The position numbers and the translations under genes were made by a program. DNA of 64,000 bases from Sphingobacterium sp. CZ-UAM (GTDB lineage Bacteria; Bacteroidota; Bacteroidia; Sphingobacteriales; Sphingobacteriaceae), in NCBI RefSeq assembly GCF_002000245.1, contig NZ_MTCM01000002.1, forward strand, positions 558,001 through 622,000, written 5' to 3'. Of the stretch, positions 35,237 to 44,150 are shown in pieces. The notes under the pieces were generated by a model. The model searched no databases, was not told the origin of the DNA, and saw only the letters and a list, made by a program, of their open reading frames with translations. Position 1 is the first letter of the stretch. Every line of letters starts with the position of its first letter.

Positions 35237-36049
35237 ATGAAAAATAGCATTTTAAGCGCACTGGGCATACTAAGTATGTTGAGTTCGTGTAGTCTTTTTG
35301 AGGCAGATAACTACGAAGCCCCCTCTGTTGAATTGAAGGGTATAGTAGTCAACGCGCAAACGGGCGAACCTGTATTGACAGATCAGGGAAGTGAAGGTAT
35401 CCGTGTTCGATTGACCGAGCTTAGTTGGGGAGATAATGTGGAGCACAATCCTGACTTCTATTGCATGCCCGATGGAACATTCCAAAATACAAAATTGTTT
35501 AAGGGGAATTATAATATCACCGTAGATGGTCCATTTATTCCTTTGGTACGCACAGACGGAGACGGTAAGGTACTGTCAGACGATAGCAAAAATATGGAGC
35601 TGAATGGTTCACATGACATAAAAATGGAAGTTCACCCTTTTCTTAAAGTGGAATGGGTGGGTGATCCAGTGGTTGAAAATGGAAAGATAAAAGCGAAAGT
35701 CAAGGTTACCCGTGCCGTAACTGAGCAGTTTTTCCGCGATAAGATCGAGCCACTGGGAAATTACAATCCAGATTTTTTAAATGTTACAGATATACAGCTC
35801 TTTGTTAGCTATTCCGCTACGGTTGGGTATCGCGCACGAGATGAACGCTGGTCAAGCAAAATCGAATACAATGGCGACAGCTTTAAGACTAAGTTAGGGC
35901 AGGTTATTGATATTGTGTCCACTGGCGAAATTCCGAAAGGACGTACGGTCTTTGTTCGTGCAGCCTCCCGTATCAACTATGATACTCCGCGTGGAACGGG
36001 CAATCGTAGGTGGAACTACAATGCAGCCAAACGGGTGGATATCCCATAA
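35237..36049 (+). CDS. DUF3823-family lipoprotein
   Basis: 270 aa. Lipobox LSSC at about residue 17. A beta-rich domain starts with VELKGIVVNAQTGEPVLTDQGSEGIRVRLTEL and FQNTKLFKGNYNITVDGPFIPL, which is the typical opening of DUF3823 proteins placed behind SusD in Bacteroidota loci. They are thought to be surface glycan-binding proteins, although few have been tested. It lies 149 bp after susD in the same direction. Confidence 0.85.
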   Translation: MKNSILSALGILSMLSSCSLFEADNYEAPSVELKGIVVNAQTGEPVLTDQGSEGIRVRLTELSWGDNVEHNPDFYCMPDGTFQNTKLFKGNYNITVDGPFIPLVRTDGDGKVLSDDSKNMELNGSHDIKMEVHPFLKVEWVGDPVVENGKIKAKVKVTRAVTEQFFRDKIEPLGNYNPDFLNVTDIQLFVSYSATVGYRARDERWSSKIEYNGDSFKTKLGQVIDIVSTGEIPKGRTVFVRAASRINYDTPRGTGNRRWNYNAAKRVDIP

Positions 36050-36071
36050 GAGAATCAATACACATGTTGAA

Positions 36072-36121
36072 CCGTCCTGTTTAAGGCCTCATGGATGAAA
36101 ATGAATCTTAAACAAGGACGG
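36072..36121 (+). other. long-stem hairpin between DUF3823 and the next gene
   Basis: The arms CCGTCC-T-GTTTAAG (36072-36085) and CTTAAAC-AA-GGACGG (36107-36121) give a 13-bp stem with a small internal bulge and a 21-nt loop. A poor U tract follows, so it may be a weak terminator, or an RNA-processing or attenuation element inside the locus. Confidence 0.5.
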
Positions 36122-36225
36122 CTCCATTTGAGCAAATCATAAAAGGAACCAATCCGCTTATTTAAAATAACAATTACGGATGCTCAATCAATAATTATTT
36201 CTAGGTGAAAAATAAACAATAGATT

Positions 36226-38403
36226 ATGATAAAAACGAATATACTCGCTTTATTGTTGCTGGCAACGTTCACAGCGACCGCCCAAAAAGGAGATCCTGTA
36301 AAGACGACCTTTCAGAGCTCCCGAGAATGGCGTCCGACAATTGACAACCGTGCAGATGCTGTCATGATATATGGAACAGGGGGAAACCCTTCCGACAAAT
36401 CCCGAAAAATTCCGTTTGAGGAACGGGTAAAATCCTGGCGTGATAGGGGATATATTACACATTTTATGACGGGTATTGCCTGGGGGGAGTATCAGGATTA
36501 TTTTACGGGAAAATGGGATGGAAAAATGCACCTGGATGAGGGACAAGTTGATGTAAAAGGTGATACCATCTGGCATGGTCACATGGTTCCCTATATTGTC
36601 CCGACTGAAAATTATTTGAAATACATCAAGGAGATGCATGTCAAACGTGTTATTGATGCGGGAATTGATGCCATTTTTATGGAGGAACCCGAATTCTGGG
36701 CAAGGGCAGGTTATAGCGAATCATTTAAGAAGGAATGGAAAAAGTATTACGGTTTTGATTGGCGCCCACAGCACGAATCGCCTGAGAATACCTACTTATC
36801 CAATAAATTAAAGTACGCTTTGTACCTCAATGCACTGAATGAAGTCTTTACTTACGCCAAAGCCTATGGGAAAACCAAAGGGATGGATGTAAAATGTTAT
36901 GTGCCCACACACTCGTTGATCAATTATTCACAATGGATGATTGTCAGTCCTGAGGCAAGCTTGGCCTCGCTACCCTGTGTCGATGGATATATCGCACAGG
37001 TATGGACGGGGACTTCACGTGAACCCAATTATTTTAATGGTGTGGCGAAAGAACGTGTTTTCGAAACGGCATTTTTAGAGTACGGCGCAATGGAATCCAT
37101 GACCGCACCGACCGGAAGAAAGATGTTTTTTCTGACGGATCCGATCGAAGATTGGCCTCGTGACTGGGCAGATTACAAGAAAAATTACCAAGCGACTTTT
37201 ACCGCGCAGCTTTTATATCCGAATATTGCCGATTATGAAGTCATGCCCTGGCCGGAACGTATCTATGAGGGATTGTATAAAACAAGTGCCAAGAGTGACC
37301 AAAAAGAAAAAATACCACGACATTATTCGACCCAGATGCAGGTGATGATCAATAGTCTGAACAGCATGCCCAAAACGACCAGTAAAGTGTCTGGGTCGAC
37401 AGGGATAAGTGTCCTGTTGGCAAATTCACTGATGTTCCAGCGTTTCCCGACACATGCCGGATACGACGATCCACAATTGGCCAATTTTTACGGACTTGCT
37501 CTTCCTTTCTTAAAACGTGGTGTTCCCGTTAAAACAGTTCACCTGGAGAATTTGGCTGTCAAAAATGCCTTAGCTGAGACAAAGGTGCTGTTGATGTCGT
37601 ATTCTAACATGAAGCCCTTGGCTCCCGAGGCCCATCAGTATCTTGCGGATTGGGTAAAAAATGGGGGCGTACTTATATATTGTGCGACGGATCTCGATCC
37701 CTTTCAATCTGTACAGGAATGGTGGAATACAAATCGCAACCAATATCAAAGACCATCAGATCATTTATTTGAAAAAATGGGCTTGCGGGACGGAATGGCT
37801 AAGGAGGGGCAATATAACTACGGGAAAGGCACTTTCTATGTTTTGCGTTCAGATCCCAAAGAATTTGTTGTCAAGCCGAGCAACAGTCAGAAGCTGTTGA
37901 ACCTGACTAAAAGTCTTTACGAAGCTAAGGGCAACTCCGGGAAACTTCAATTTAAAAACTATTTTACGTTGACAAGAGGTATTTATGACCTGATCGCTGT
38001 ATTGGATGAGAGTGTAAGCAATCAGCCTTATCAGGTAAAGGGGAATTTAATCGATCTTTTTGATCCGACTCTACCGATTGTTACTTCCAAAAATATCCAA
38101 CCGAATGAACAGTGCCTGTTTGTCAATATAGATCGTGTTGCAAATAAACAAAAACCGCAGGTATTGGCATCGGCAAGTCGTATTTACGATGAAAAATCGA
38201 GCGGCCATCAATACTCATTTACAGCCAAAAGCCCCATCAATACTACAAACATTTCGCGGATATTATTACCCGGCAAACCCAAGAGTCTTGTCGTGGATAA
38301 AAAGGAAGTTTTTGCAGAAGCAAATTGGGATACGAAAACAAAAACCTATCTGCTGGAATTTGAAAATAGCCCCGAGGGTGTATACGTGGATATCAAATGG
38401 TAG
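36226..38403 (+). CDS. secreted TIM-barrel-like protein, candidate glycoside hydrolase of unassigned family
   Basis: 725 aa with a signal peptide (LLLATFTATAQ, about 1-20). The N-terminal half looks like a glycosidase barrel: VIDAGIDAIFMEEPEFWAR with Glu153-Glu154 at the end of a strand, then VKCYVPTHSL and KMFFLTDPIEDWPRDW. Residues about 385-500 look like the class I glutamine amidotransferase-like domain that follows the barrel in GH42-type enzymes (TKVLLMSYSNMKPLAPEAHQYLADWVKNGGVLIYCA). The end is beta-rich. I cannot assign a CAZy family; its place inside the locus suggests a glycan-cleaving role. It ends at a strong terminator. Confidence 0.6.
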   Translation: MIKTNILALLLLATFTATAQKGDPVKTTFQSSREWRPTIDNRADAVMIYGTGGNPSDKSRKIPFEERVKSWRDRGYITHFMTGIAWGEYQDYFTGKWDGKMHLDEGQVDVKGDTIWHGHMVPYIVPTENYLKYIKEMHVKRVIDAGIDAIFMEEPEFWARAGYSESFKKEWKKYYGFDWRPQHESPENTYLSNKLKYALYLNALNEVFTYAKAYGKTKGMDVKCYVPTHSLINYSQWMIVSPEASLASLPCVDGYIAQVWTGTSREPNYFNGVAKERVFETAFLEYGAMESMTAPTGRKMFFLTDPIEDWPRDWADYKKNYQATFTAQLLYPNIADYEVMPWPERIYEGLYKTSAKSDQKEKIPRHYSTQMQVMINSLNSMPKTTSKVSGSTGISVLLANSLMFQRFPTHAGYDDPQLANFYGLALPFLKRGVPVKTVHLENLAVKNALAETKVLLMSYSNMKPLAPEAHQYLADWVKNGGVLIYCATDLDPFQSVQEWWNTNRNQYQRPSDHLFEKMGLRDGMAKEGQYNYGKGTFYVLRSDPKEFVVKPSNSQKLLNLTKSLYEAKGNSGKLQFKNYFTLTRGIYDLIAVLDESVSNQPYQVKGNLIDLFDPTLPIVTSKNIQPNEQCLFVNIDRVANKQKPQVLASASRIYDEKSSGHQYSFTAKSPINTTNISRILLPGKPKSLVVDKKEVFAEANWDTKTKTYLLEFENSPEGVYVDIKW

Positions 38404-38731
38404 CATGTTAGATCGCTTGAATTTTAGTATGATGAAAGAGCGTGTGCTGTCCATTTAAAAAGGAGGATATAAAACGCGATGCGGTAAACTTGGGACGAAA
38501 TAAGCCTTAGTTCCCATATTAGATTTCAAAAAAACCAGATTCACTCTAATCTGGTTTTTTTGTGAACAACTGAATTCAGAATACCAGTCTGAACCTTTTT
38601 CAAGGCAGGTTCTTTGCGATTGTTTCAATCAGATAGCTACAATGATCCGCGGTTAAAATTTTAAGTTCGAAGGAGAGTACATCTTTAACGGAAATCGAGA
38701 TTCTAACCGGAGCTATCATCCGAAAAGAATA
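38404..38731. other. 328-bp region between convergent genes
   Basis: Holds the terminator at 38531-38561; the remainder shows no gene, promoter or repeat that I can support. Confidence 0.5.
38531..38561. terminator. rho-independent terminator
   Basis: AAAACCAGATT (38531-38541), a loop CACTCT, then AATCTGGTTTT continuing into a T run ending at 38561. It serves the locus on the plus strand; the A run on the left could also serve the minus-strand regulator. Confidence 0.85.
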
Positions 38732-39499
38732 TTATTTCGATTGCGATTCCTGGAATTCTGTTGGGCTTAGTCCAAATTGTTTTTGGAAATTTCGGGAAAA
38801 ATGTGTCGCCGAGCTATAGCCTAATAAATTGGAAATTTCGTAGACCTTGTATTGTCGTAAACTAAGCAGTTCCGCCGCTTTGCGGAGCCGGGTAAGATTG
38901 ATTAGCTCATTTGGCGAAAGGCTCGACACCATATTGATTTTTCGATACAGTGTTGGTCTACTCATGCAGAGTATATCCGCCATTCTATCGACATTAAATT
39001 GCGGGTCGTCCAAATGTTGCATAATGATTTCCTCTATCTTGAGCAGGAAATCCTGATCGTTTTGGTTCTGTCCGATTTGCTGGATTTGAGACATCGGATT
39101 CTTGATGAAAAATTCCTTGACTTTAATCCTGTTTTTTAGCAAGCTGGCAATTTGTGCCCGTAAAAATGCAGGCGAAAAGGGTTTTTCGATGTACGCATCA
39201 GCGCCATATTCTAATCCTTGAATCTTTGATTCGATGCTGTTTTTTGCTGTTAATAGAATAACAGGAATATGTGCGTAAGCGATATTTTCTTTAATTTTTT
39301 GGCAGAGTTCATAGCCATCCATCTCGGGCATCATCACGTCGCTTATGATCAAATCAAAGTATTCAGATGCAAGTAGATCCAAGGCCTCATTTCCATTTGT
39401 ACTGGTGGTGATATGGTAATCTTCATTGAGGTCGTCTGCAATAAATTCAAGTAATTCAGCATGGTCATCTACCACTAATAAATTGGCTTTTGCATTCAT
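38732..39499 (-). CDS. response regulator with AraC-type DNA-binding domain
   Basis: 255 aa from the ATG at 39499 (the frame extends to 39553, but that would overlap the kinase). The receiver domain has the acidic pair D11-D12, the phosphoacceptor Asp54 in LIISDVMMPEMDGYE and the Lys of YIEKPF. The C-terminus carries an AraC double helix-turn-helix (FNVDRMADILCMSRPTLYRKINMVSSLSP; VYEISNLLGYSSATHFSRNFQKQFGLSP). It starts 2 bp after the kinase stop. Together they equal one hybrid two-component system protein split in two. It probably activates the surrounding locus. Confidence 0.92.
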   Translation of the reverse strand: MNAKANLLVVDDHAELLEFIADDLNEDYHITTSTNGNEALDLLASEYFDLIISDVMMPEMDGYELCQKIKENIAYAHIPVILLTAKNSIESKIQGLEYGADAYIEKPFSPAFLRAQIASLLKNRIKVKEFFIKNPMSQIQQIGQNQNDQDFLLKIEEIIMQHLDDPQFNVDRMADILCMSRPTLYRKINMVSSLSPNELINLTRLRKAAELLSLRQYKVYEISNLLGYSSATHFSRNFQKQFGLSPTEFQESQSK

Positions 39500-39501
39500 A
39501 A

Positions 39502-42500
39502 TTATTGGTTTGAGTTGTGGTTTAGCGGTAAAGTTAGGCGGAATACATTCCATTGAAAATTTTCAACATCATACACTAAACTACCCTGATGTTTTAAGAC
39601 CAGGGATCTTGTTAACGCCAGGCCTAAACCACTTCCTGGAATGTTCTTGTTTTGTTTTAAGCGATTGAATGGTTCGAAAATTCTTTCCCTTTCCTCCGAA
39701 GGAATTAATCCACCGTCGTTTTTCACCGTCAATATAGCAATATTTTTCTGTTTATCCAGCTCTAAATTCACTTCAATGACCTGTGATGAGTATTTTAGGG
39801 CGTTATTGAACAGGTTATAACAGATCTTTTCGAAAGCATCTATCGCAACGGATCCAATGATGTCAGGAGTAATGAAAACCTGCATACTTTTTCCTTGCGC
39901 CTGAATGGTGACGCCAAAATCGTTGCTGATTTTTTGCACCGTCTGGCTAATATTTGCCAGCTCAAAATGTAATTTAAAACCTTCGGTTTCGACCTGTCTA
40001 AAATCCAGTAACTCATTACTGAGTGCAATTAGTTTTTCCGTATTGTTCTGCATGGTCAAAAGCAGCTTATCTGTTACCGGATTGTGTTCGACTTTGTCCA
40101 TGAGTTTTTCCAAAGGTGCTTTAATCAATGTTAATGGTGTACGTATCTCATGGACTACATCCGTATAAAAATTGATTTTCGCTCGATAGAGCTCCTGTTC
40201 CCGAAGATTCTGCACCGTGAGCAAATGTTGTCGGTTACGTTGTTTTATCTTTTCATTAAAATGATAAATAATAAATATAATCAGGCCAATGAGAATGAGC
40301 GCATAACAGATATACGCTGGTATGCTTGCCCAGATAGGCGGCAGAATAACAATTTTAAGACTTGCAGCAGTGGGGATGACATTTCCATTGGGATCTTCAG
40401 CTTTGACGGTAAAAACATAACTTCCCGGTGCAAGCTTAGTGAAATACACCCGTTGATTACCGGTGATATCAACCCAATTGTTATCAAGACCTTCCATCTT
40501 ATAGCTGTAATGGACAGAATGGGGGGCCTGATAATGAAGTGCCGCCACATCGAGACTAAACGACGATTCATCATGTTTCAATTGAATCTTATCCGTAAAT
40601 AAAATGGATTTCGAAAGGATATGCCCGTCTGTATACTGATTGATTGCTCTGTTATTGATGTAAAGGTTGGTGACATAGATCGGGATCCGGGTATTGTAAT
40701 TGATCTGATTGAGTTTTTTTGGATCGAAACGGATCAAACCATTGATTGTGCCAAAGTAAAAACGACCTTCGCCATCGTCAAATGCAGAATTGTAATTAAA
40801 TTGAATGGAAGGTAGGCCAGATTCCAGGTTGAAAATCCTTTTTTTTCCATTCGATAAATGATAACGGACGAGCCCTTTGGAAGTACTTACCCAAAGATTG
40901 TTTTGCTGGTCTTCTAGAATCGCCAAGATCACATTACTGGGCATTCCTTCTTTTATACCAATCTTTTCAAAACCTTCACCTGTGGGAAGTTTTTTTGCCA
41001 TACCTCCTTCTGTGGCAATCCAGATCTGTTTTTTAGAATCTTCAAATAGACTATTGATGCGGTTGTTGGGTAGAGAGCTCGGATTGTCCTTTTGATGCGT
41101 ATAATGCTTGAGATCTCCATTATTGGGATTATAGCAATATAAGCCATCTCGCCAGGTACCCAGCCAGATATTTCCCTGTTTATCTTCAAGCACGGTCGTA
41201 TAAAACATATATTCCGGAACGTTCCGTATCAAATGAAAGGATTTATTGGCGAAATCAAAACGATATAAACCTCGGGTGGAAGCTGCCAGAATTTCGCCCT
41301 TTGTAGTTTTATACAGGTAAAAGAGAAAATTACTCTGTAGATCGGGATTCGGAGAACTATTTCGATCGATATGGTAAACAACTTTTTCCTGTATCGGATC
41401 GAAAATATCTAAGCCATTGACGAAAGTACCGACCAATAATTTATTGTCAAAGGGTAGGATGCCATGAATATTATTGTTTGCCAGATTTCCCTTTTTCTCA
41501 GAGAAATTTTGAATCTGTCCCGAACTGGGATCTAGCTTGGACAAACCACCGTTTTCGGTTCCGATCCAGATCTTGCCTGTCGGATCTTTGGTAATGATAC
41601 GTACAACAGAACCTTTTAAGCTACCGGGTTTGTCCTGAGGTAAAAACTTTTCGATAATGCTGTTGTTCTTGTGATAGTAGTTGACTCCACCAAAGTACGT
41701 GCCGATCCAGATTCCTTGATCTTTGTCCTGCAGGATATTGTAAACCGCGTTGTCGGAAATACCCCATGGATTTTCCTGTTCTTTTTGAATATTGATAAAG
41801 CTCTGGTCAGCAATTTGGTAAATAAATAATCCTGATTCGGTCGCAAACCAATATTCAGTATCATTCGGTTGGAGGATATCGCGGACATAAAGAAATTGCT
41901 TGAGTCGGTCCGGACCTAGCATAGATTTTAAAGTTTTTCCCTTAAAATCGTAAACGTAAACGCCAGATTTGGAGGTGCCGATCATGAGCTCCCCCTTACG
42001 GTTCTCCGTGATTTTTTCTATGCTGAACCAATCTTTTGAACCATATTTTACCTGAAAATCCAATAGGAGTGAGGACTTGTCCGCACGATTGATCTGAAAG
42101 ATTTTACCTTCTGGAGTACCATAGAAGATGGTTCCATTTTTTGTGCAGCTTACAGCAGTAATATAAAGATCAGATGTGGTAATCTGTTTGATTTCATTGT
42201 TGATCAGATTGTGGTAGTAGAGCATCCCATTGGATATAAACCAGATCCTTTTTCTTTGGTCCGTAATGATAACGGGTACATCTGCATGCTCAAACTGTTT
42301 GTCTAATAACTTAAACTGTTCGTCGACAGGATTGTAACAATAGATCCCCTGATCGGTGCCAATCCAGATTCTTTTTTTGAAATCCTCTTTCAGGGAGATG
42401 ATATTATTGCCTCCTAAACTATTCTTGCCAGAGACCGAGGCATCAAAATGTTTGAAACTATTTCCATCAAAGCGATTTAGGCCGTCCTTTGTGCCAAACC

Positions 42501-42663
42501 AGAGAAAACCATAGCTATCTTGCATACTACAGATCACTGCATTATTTGAAAGCCCTTCATTAATCTGATAATGGTTGAAGTAATAGGGCTGTGCCTGGAT
42601 CAGAAAAGGAAACAGCAACAAGAAAAATATAAAACGGACCGGCTTTAGGTTGATCATGATCAT
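39502..42663 (-). CDS. propeller/Y_Y_Y-type sensor histidine kinase
   Basis: 1053 aa from the ATG at 42663 (42657 is also possible; the frame runs to 42798 but that adds residues without leader character). A signal peptide ends at LIQAQ. Two-component-regulator propeller repeats fill about 30-700 (GLNRFDGNSF, IWIGTDQGIYCYNP, IWIGTENGGLSKLDP), then a Y_Y_Y domain (YSYKMEGLDNNWVDI...PGSYVFTVKAEDPNG), a membrane helix, HisKA (DVVHEIRTPLTLIKAPLEKL) and the ATPase (NALKYSS, GSGLGLALTRSLVLKHQG). This is the sensor half of a Bacteroidota hybrid two-component system, here lacking the usual fused receiver and AraC parts. It would sense an oligosaccharide from the polymer. Confidence 0.93.
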   Translation of the reverse strand: MIMINLKPVRFIFFLLLFPFLIQAQPYYFNHYQINEGLSNNAVICSMQDSYGFLWFGTKDGLNRFDGNSFKHFDASVSGKNSLGGNNIISLKEDFKKRIWIGTDQGIYCYNPVDEQFKLLDKQFEHADVPVIITDQRKRIWFISNGMLYYHNLINNEIKQITTSDLYITAVSCTKNGTIFYGTPEGKIFQINRADKSSLLLDFQVKYGSKDWFSIEKITENRKGELMIGTSKSGVYVYDFKGKTLKSMLGPDRLKQFLYVRDILQPNDTEYWFATESGLFIYQIADQSFINIQKEQENPWGISDNAVYNILQDKDQGIWIGTYFGGVNYYHKNNSIIEKFLPQDKPGSLKGSVVRIITKDPTGKIWIGTENGGLSKLDPSSGQIQNFSEKKGNLANNNIHGILPFDNKLLVGTFVNGLDIFDPIQEKVVYHIDRNSSPNPDLQSNFLFYLYKTTKGEILAASTRGLYRFDFANKSFHLIRNVPEYMFYTTVLEDKQGNIWLGTWRDGLYCYNPNNGDLKHYTHQKDNPSSLPNNRINSLFEDSKKQIWIATEGGMAKKLPTGEGFEKIGIKEGMPSNVILAILEDQQNNLWVSTSKGLVRYHLSNGKKRIFNLESGLPSIQFNYNSAFDDGEGRFYFGTINGLIRFDPKKLNQINYNTRIPIYVTNLYINNRAINQYTDGHILSKSILFTDKIQLKHDESSFSLDVAALHYQAPHSVHYSYKMEGLDNNWVDITGNQRVYFTKLAPGSYVFTVKAEDPNGNVIPTAASLKIVILPPIWASIPAYICYALILIGLIIFIIYHFNEKIKQRNRQHLLTVQNLREQELYRAKINFYTDVVHEIRTPLTLIKAPLEKLMDKVEHNPVTDKLLLTMQNNTEKLIALSNELLDFRQVETEGFKLHFELANISQTVQKISNDFGVTIQAQGKSMQVFITPDIIGSVAIDAFEKICYNLFNNALKYSSQVIEVNLELDKQKNIAILTVKNDGGLIPSEERERIFEPFNRLKQNKNIPGSGLGLALTRSLVLKHQGSLVYDVENFQWNVFRLTLPLNHNSNQ

Positions 42664-42828
42664 TTGGTTATTGATACAAAATAGCTTAAAATTGAAACAA
42701 TTTAATCCCCAAAAAAATAAAAAAAATAGGATTTTAGTATTTGTATTGTAACCAATAAAATTATAAAAAATATAGAAAACAACAGGGTTGTCATTCAATA
42801 AAGATTATAAACTATTAAACCATAACAA

Positions 42829-43992
42829 ATGAAAGGAAAATTGATGTTGCTGGGTATTTCTGGTATACTTAGCTATTGTTGCCTGTCTTGTCAGCAAACG
42901 AATAGTTCAAAAACCAGCCCAAACGACACTGTCGCAGCCTTGATGGACACTTCATCATTTCGCACAACGATTGACACGAAAAAAGTCTATTTATACGAAT
43001 TGACCAATAAGAATGGTGTACAGGCCTATTTTACGAATTATGGAGCGCGTCTAGTTGGTCTTTGGGTGCCCGATAACAAGGGGAAATTGTGTGATGTGGT
43101 TTTGGGGTTCTCGAAAGCCAGCGATTATAATAATCCGAAAGAACCATTTTTTGGAACAATTGTAGGGCCTTTTGGGAATCGGATTGCAAAAGGAAAATTT
43201 AAATTGGACGACAAGAGCTATACATTGGCTGTGAATAATGGTCCGAATACATTACATGGCGGTTTTAAGGGCGTACATTTTGCGCATTGGATCTTAAAGA
43301 AGGCCGATCAGTCATCCCTTACTTTCACCTATACATTGCCGGATGGTCAAGAAGGGTTTCCGGGTAATATTCAGATGGAAGTGACCTATTCGCTGAATGA
43401 CAATAATGAATTGATGATTGCTTATCGTGCCGAAACCGATAAAAAAACAGTCATTAACTTAACAAATCACGCTTACTTTAATCTGAATGGTGAGGGAAGC
43501 GGTACAATACTCGACCATCAACTTCAATTGTTTGCCAATCAATATACACCTGTTGACAGTACATTGATACCTACTGGCCAATTGGTAGCAGTGAAAGGGA
43601 CTCCTTTCGATTTTACTGCGCCCAAGGCGATCGGAAAAGATATCAATACCAATGATCAGCAACTCAGTTATGGAAAAGGTTATGACCATAATTTTGTATT
43701 GAACAAAGACAAAGAGGGTGAATGGTATAAAGCCGCACATGTTGTAGGCGATAAGTCCGGTATTGTCATGGATATTTTGACGAGTGAACCGGGGATCCAA
43801 TTTTATAGTGGCAATTTTATGAACGAGCAAGTGCAGTTGAAAAATGGGAAAAAGGATTCATTCCGAACAGCTTTCTGTCTCGAACCACAGCATTTTCCAG
43901 ATGCACCAAATCAATCCAGCTTTCCAACAACAGTTGTAAGTCCCGGACAGGTTTATCAAACGAAATCCCTGTATCGTTTTTCGGTAAAATAA
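42829..43992 (+). CDS. aldose 1-epimerase (galactose mutarotase), lipoprotein
   Basis: 387 aa interconverting alpha and beta anomers of aldoses such as galactose, glucose or arabinose. The N-terminus is a lipoprotein signal with CLSCQQ around residue 21. The catalytic residues are in place: His143 (NTLHGG), the general acid His214 (NLTNHAYFN) and the general base Glu352 (CLEPQHFPDAPNQ). It likely prepares monosaccharides released by the GH127, GH2 and GH43 enzymes for transport. Divergent from the sensor kinase. Confidence 0.93.
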   Translation: MKGKLMLLGISGILSYCCLSCQQTNSSKTSPNDTVAALMDTSSFRTTIDTKKVYLYELTNKNGVQAYFTNYGARLVGLWVPDNKGKLCDVVLGFSKASDYNNPKEPFFGTIVGPFGNRIAKGKFKLDDKSYTLAVNNGPNTLHGGFKGVHFAHWILKKADQSSLTFTYTLPDGQEGFPGNIQMEVTYSLNDNNELMIAYRAETDKKTVINLTNHAYFNLNGEGSGTILDHQLQLFANQYTPVDSTLIPTGQLVAVKGTPFDFTAPKAIGKDINTNDQQLSYGKGYDHNFVLNKDKEGEWYKAAHVVGDKSGIVMDILTSEPGIQFYSGNFMNEQVQLKNGKKDSFRTAFCLEPQHFPDAPNQSSFPTTVVSPGQVYQTKSLYRFSVK

Positions 43993-44150
43993 TACATATT
44001 AATAATGATTGGTTTTGGAAGTACATCTCGATAGGGATGTGCTTTCTTCTATTGATACAAATAGGCAGTGTTTTGAGAAAAATCAATCATCCAACTCATT
44101 GATTAAAACTTAAATTTGGATAATCAGTTATAAAACTAATCAAGCCAATA

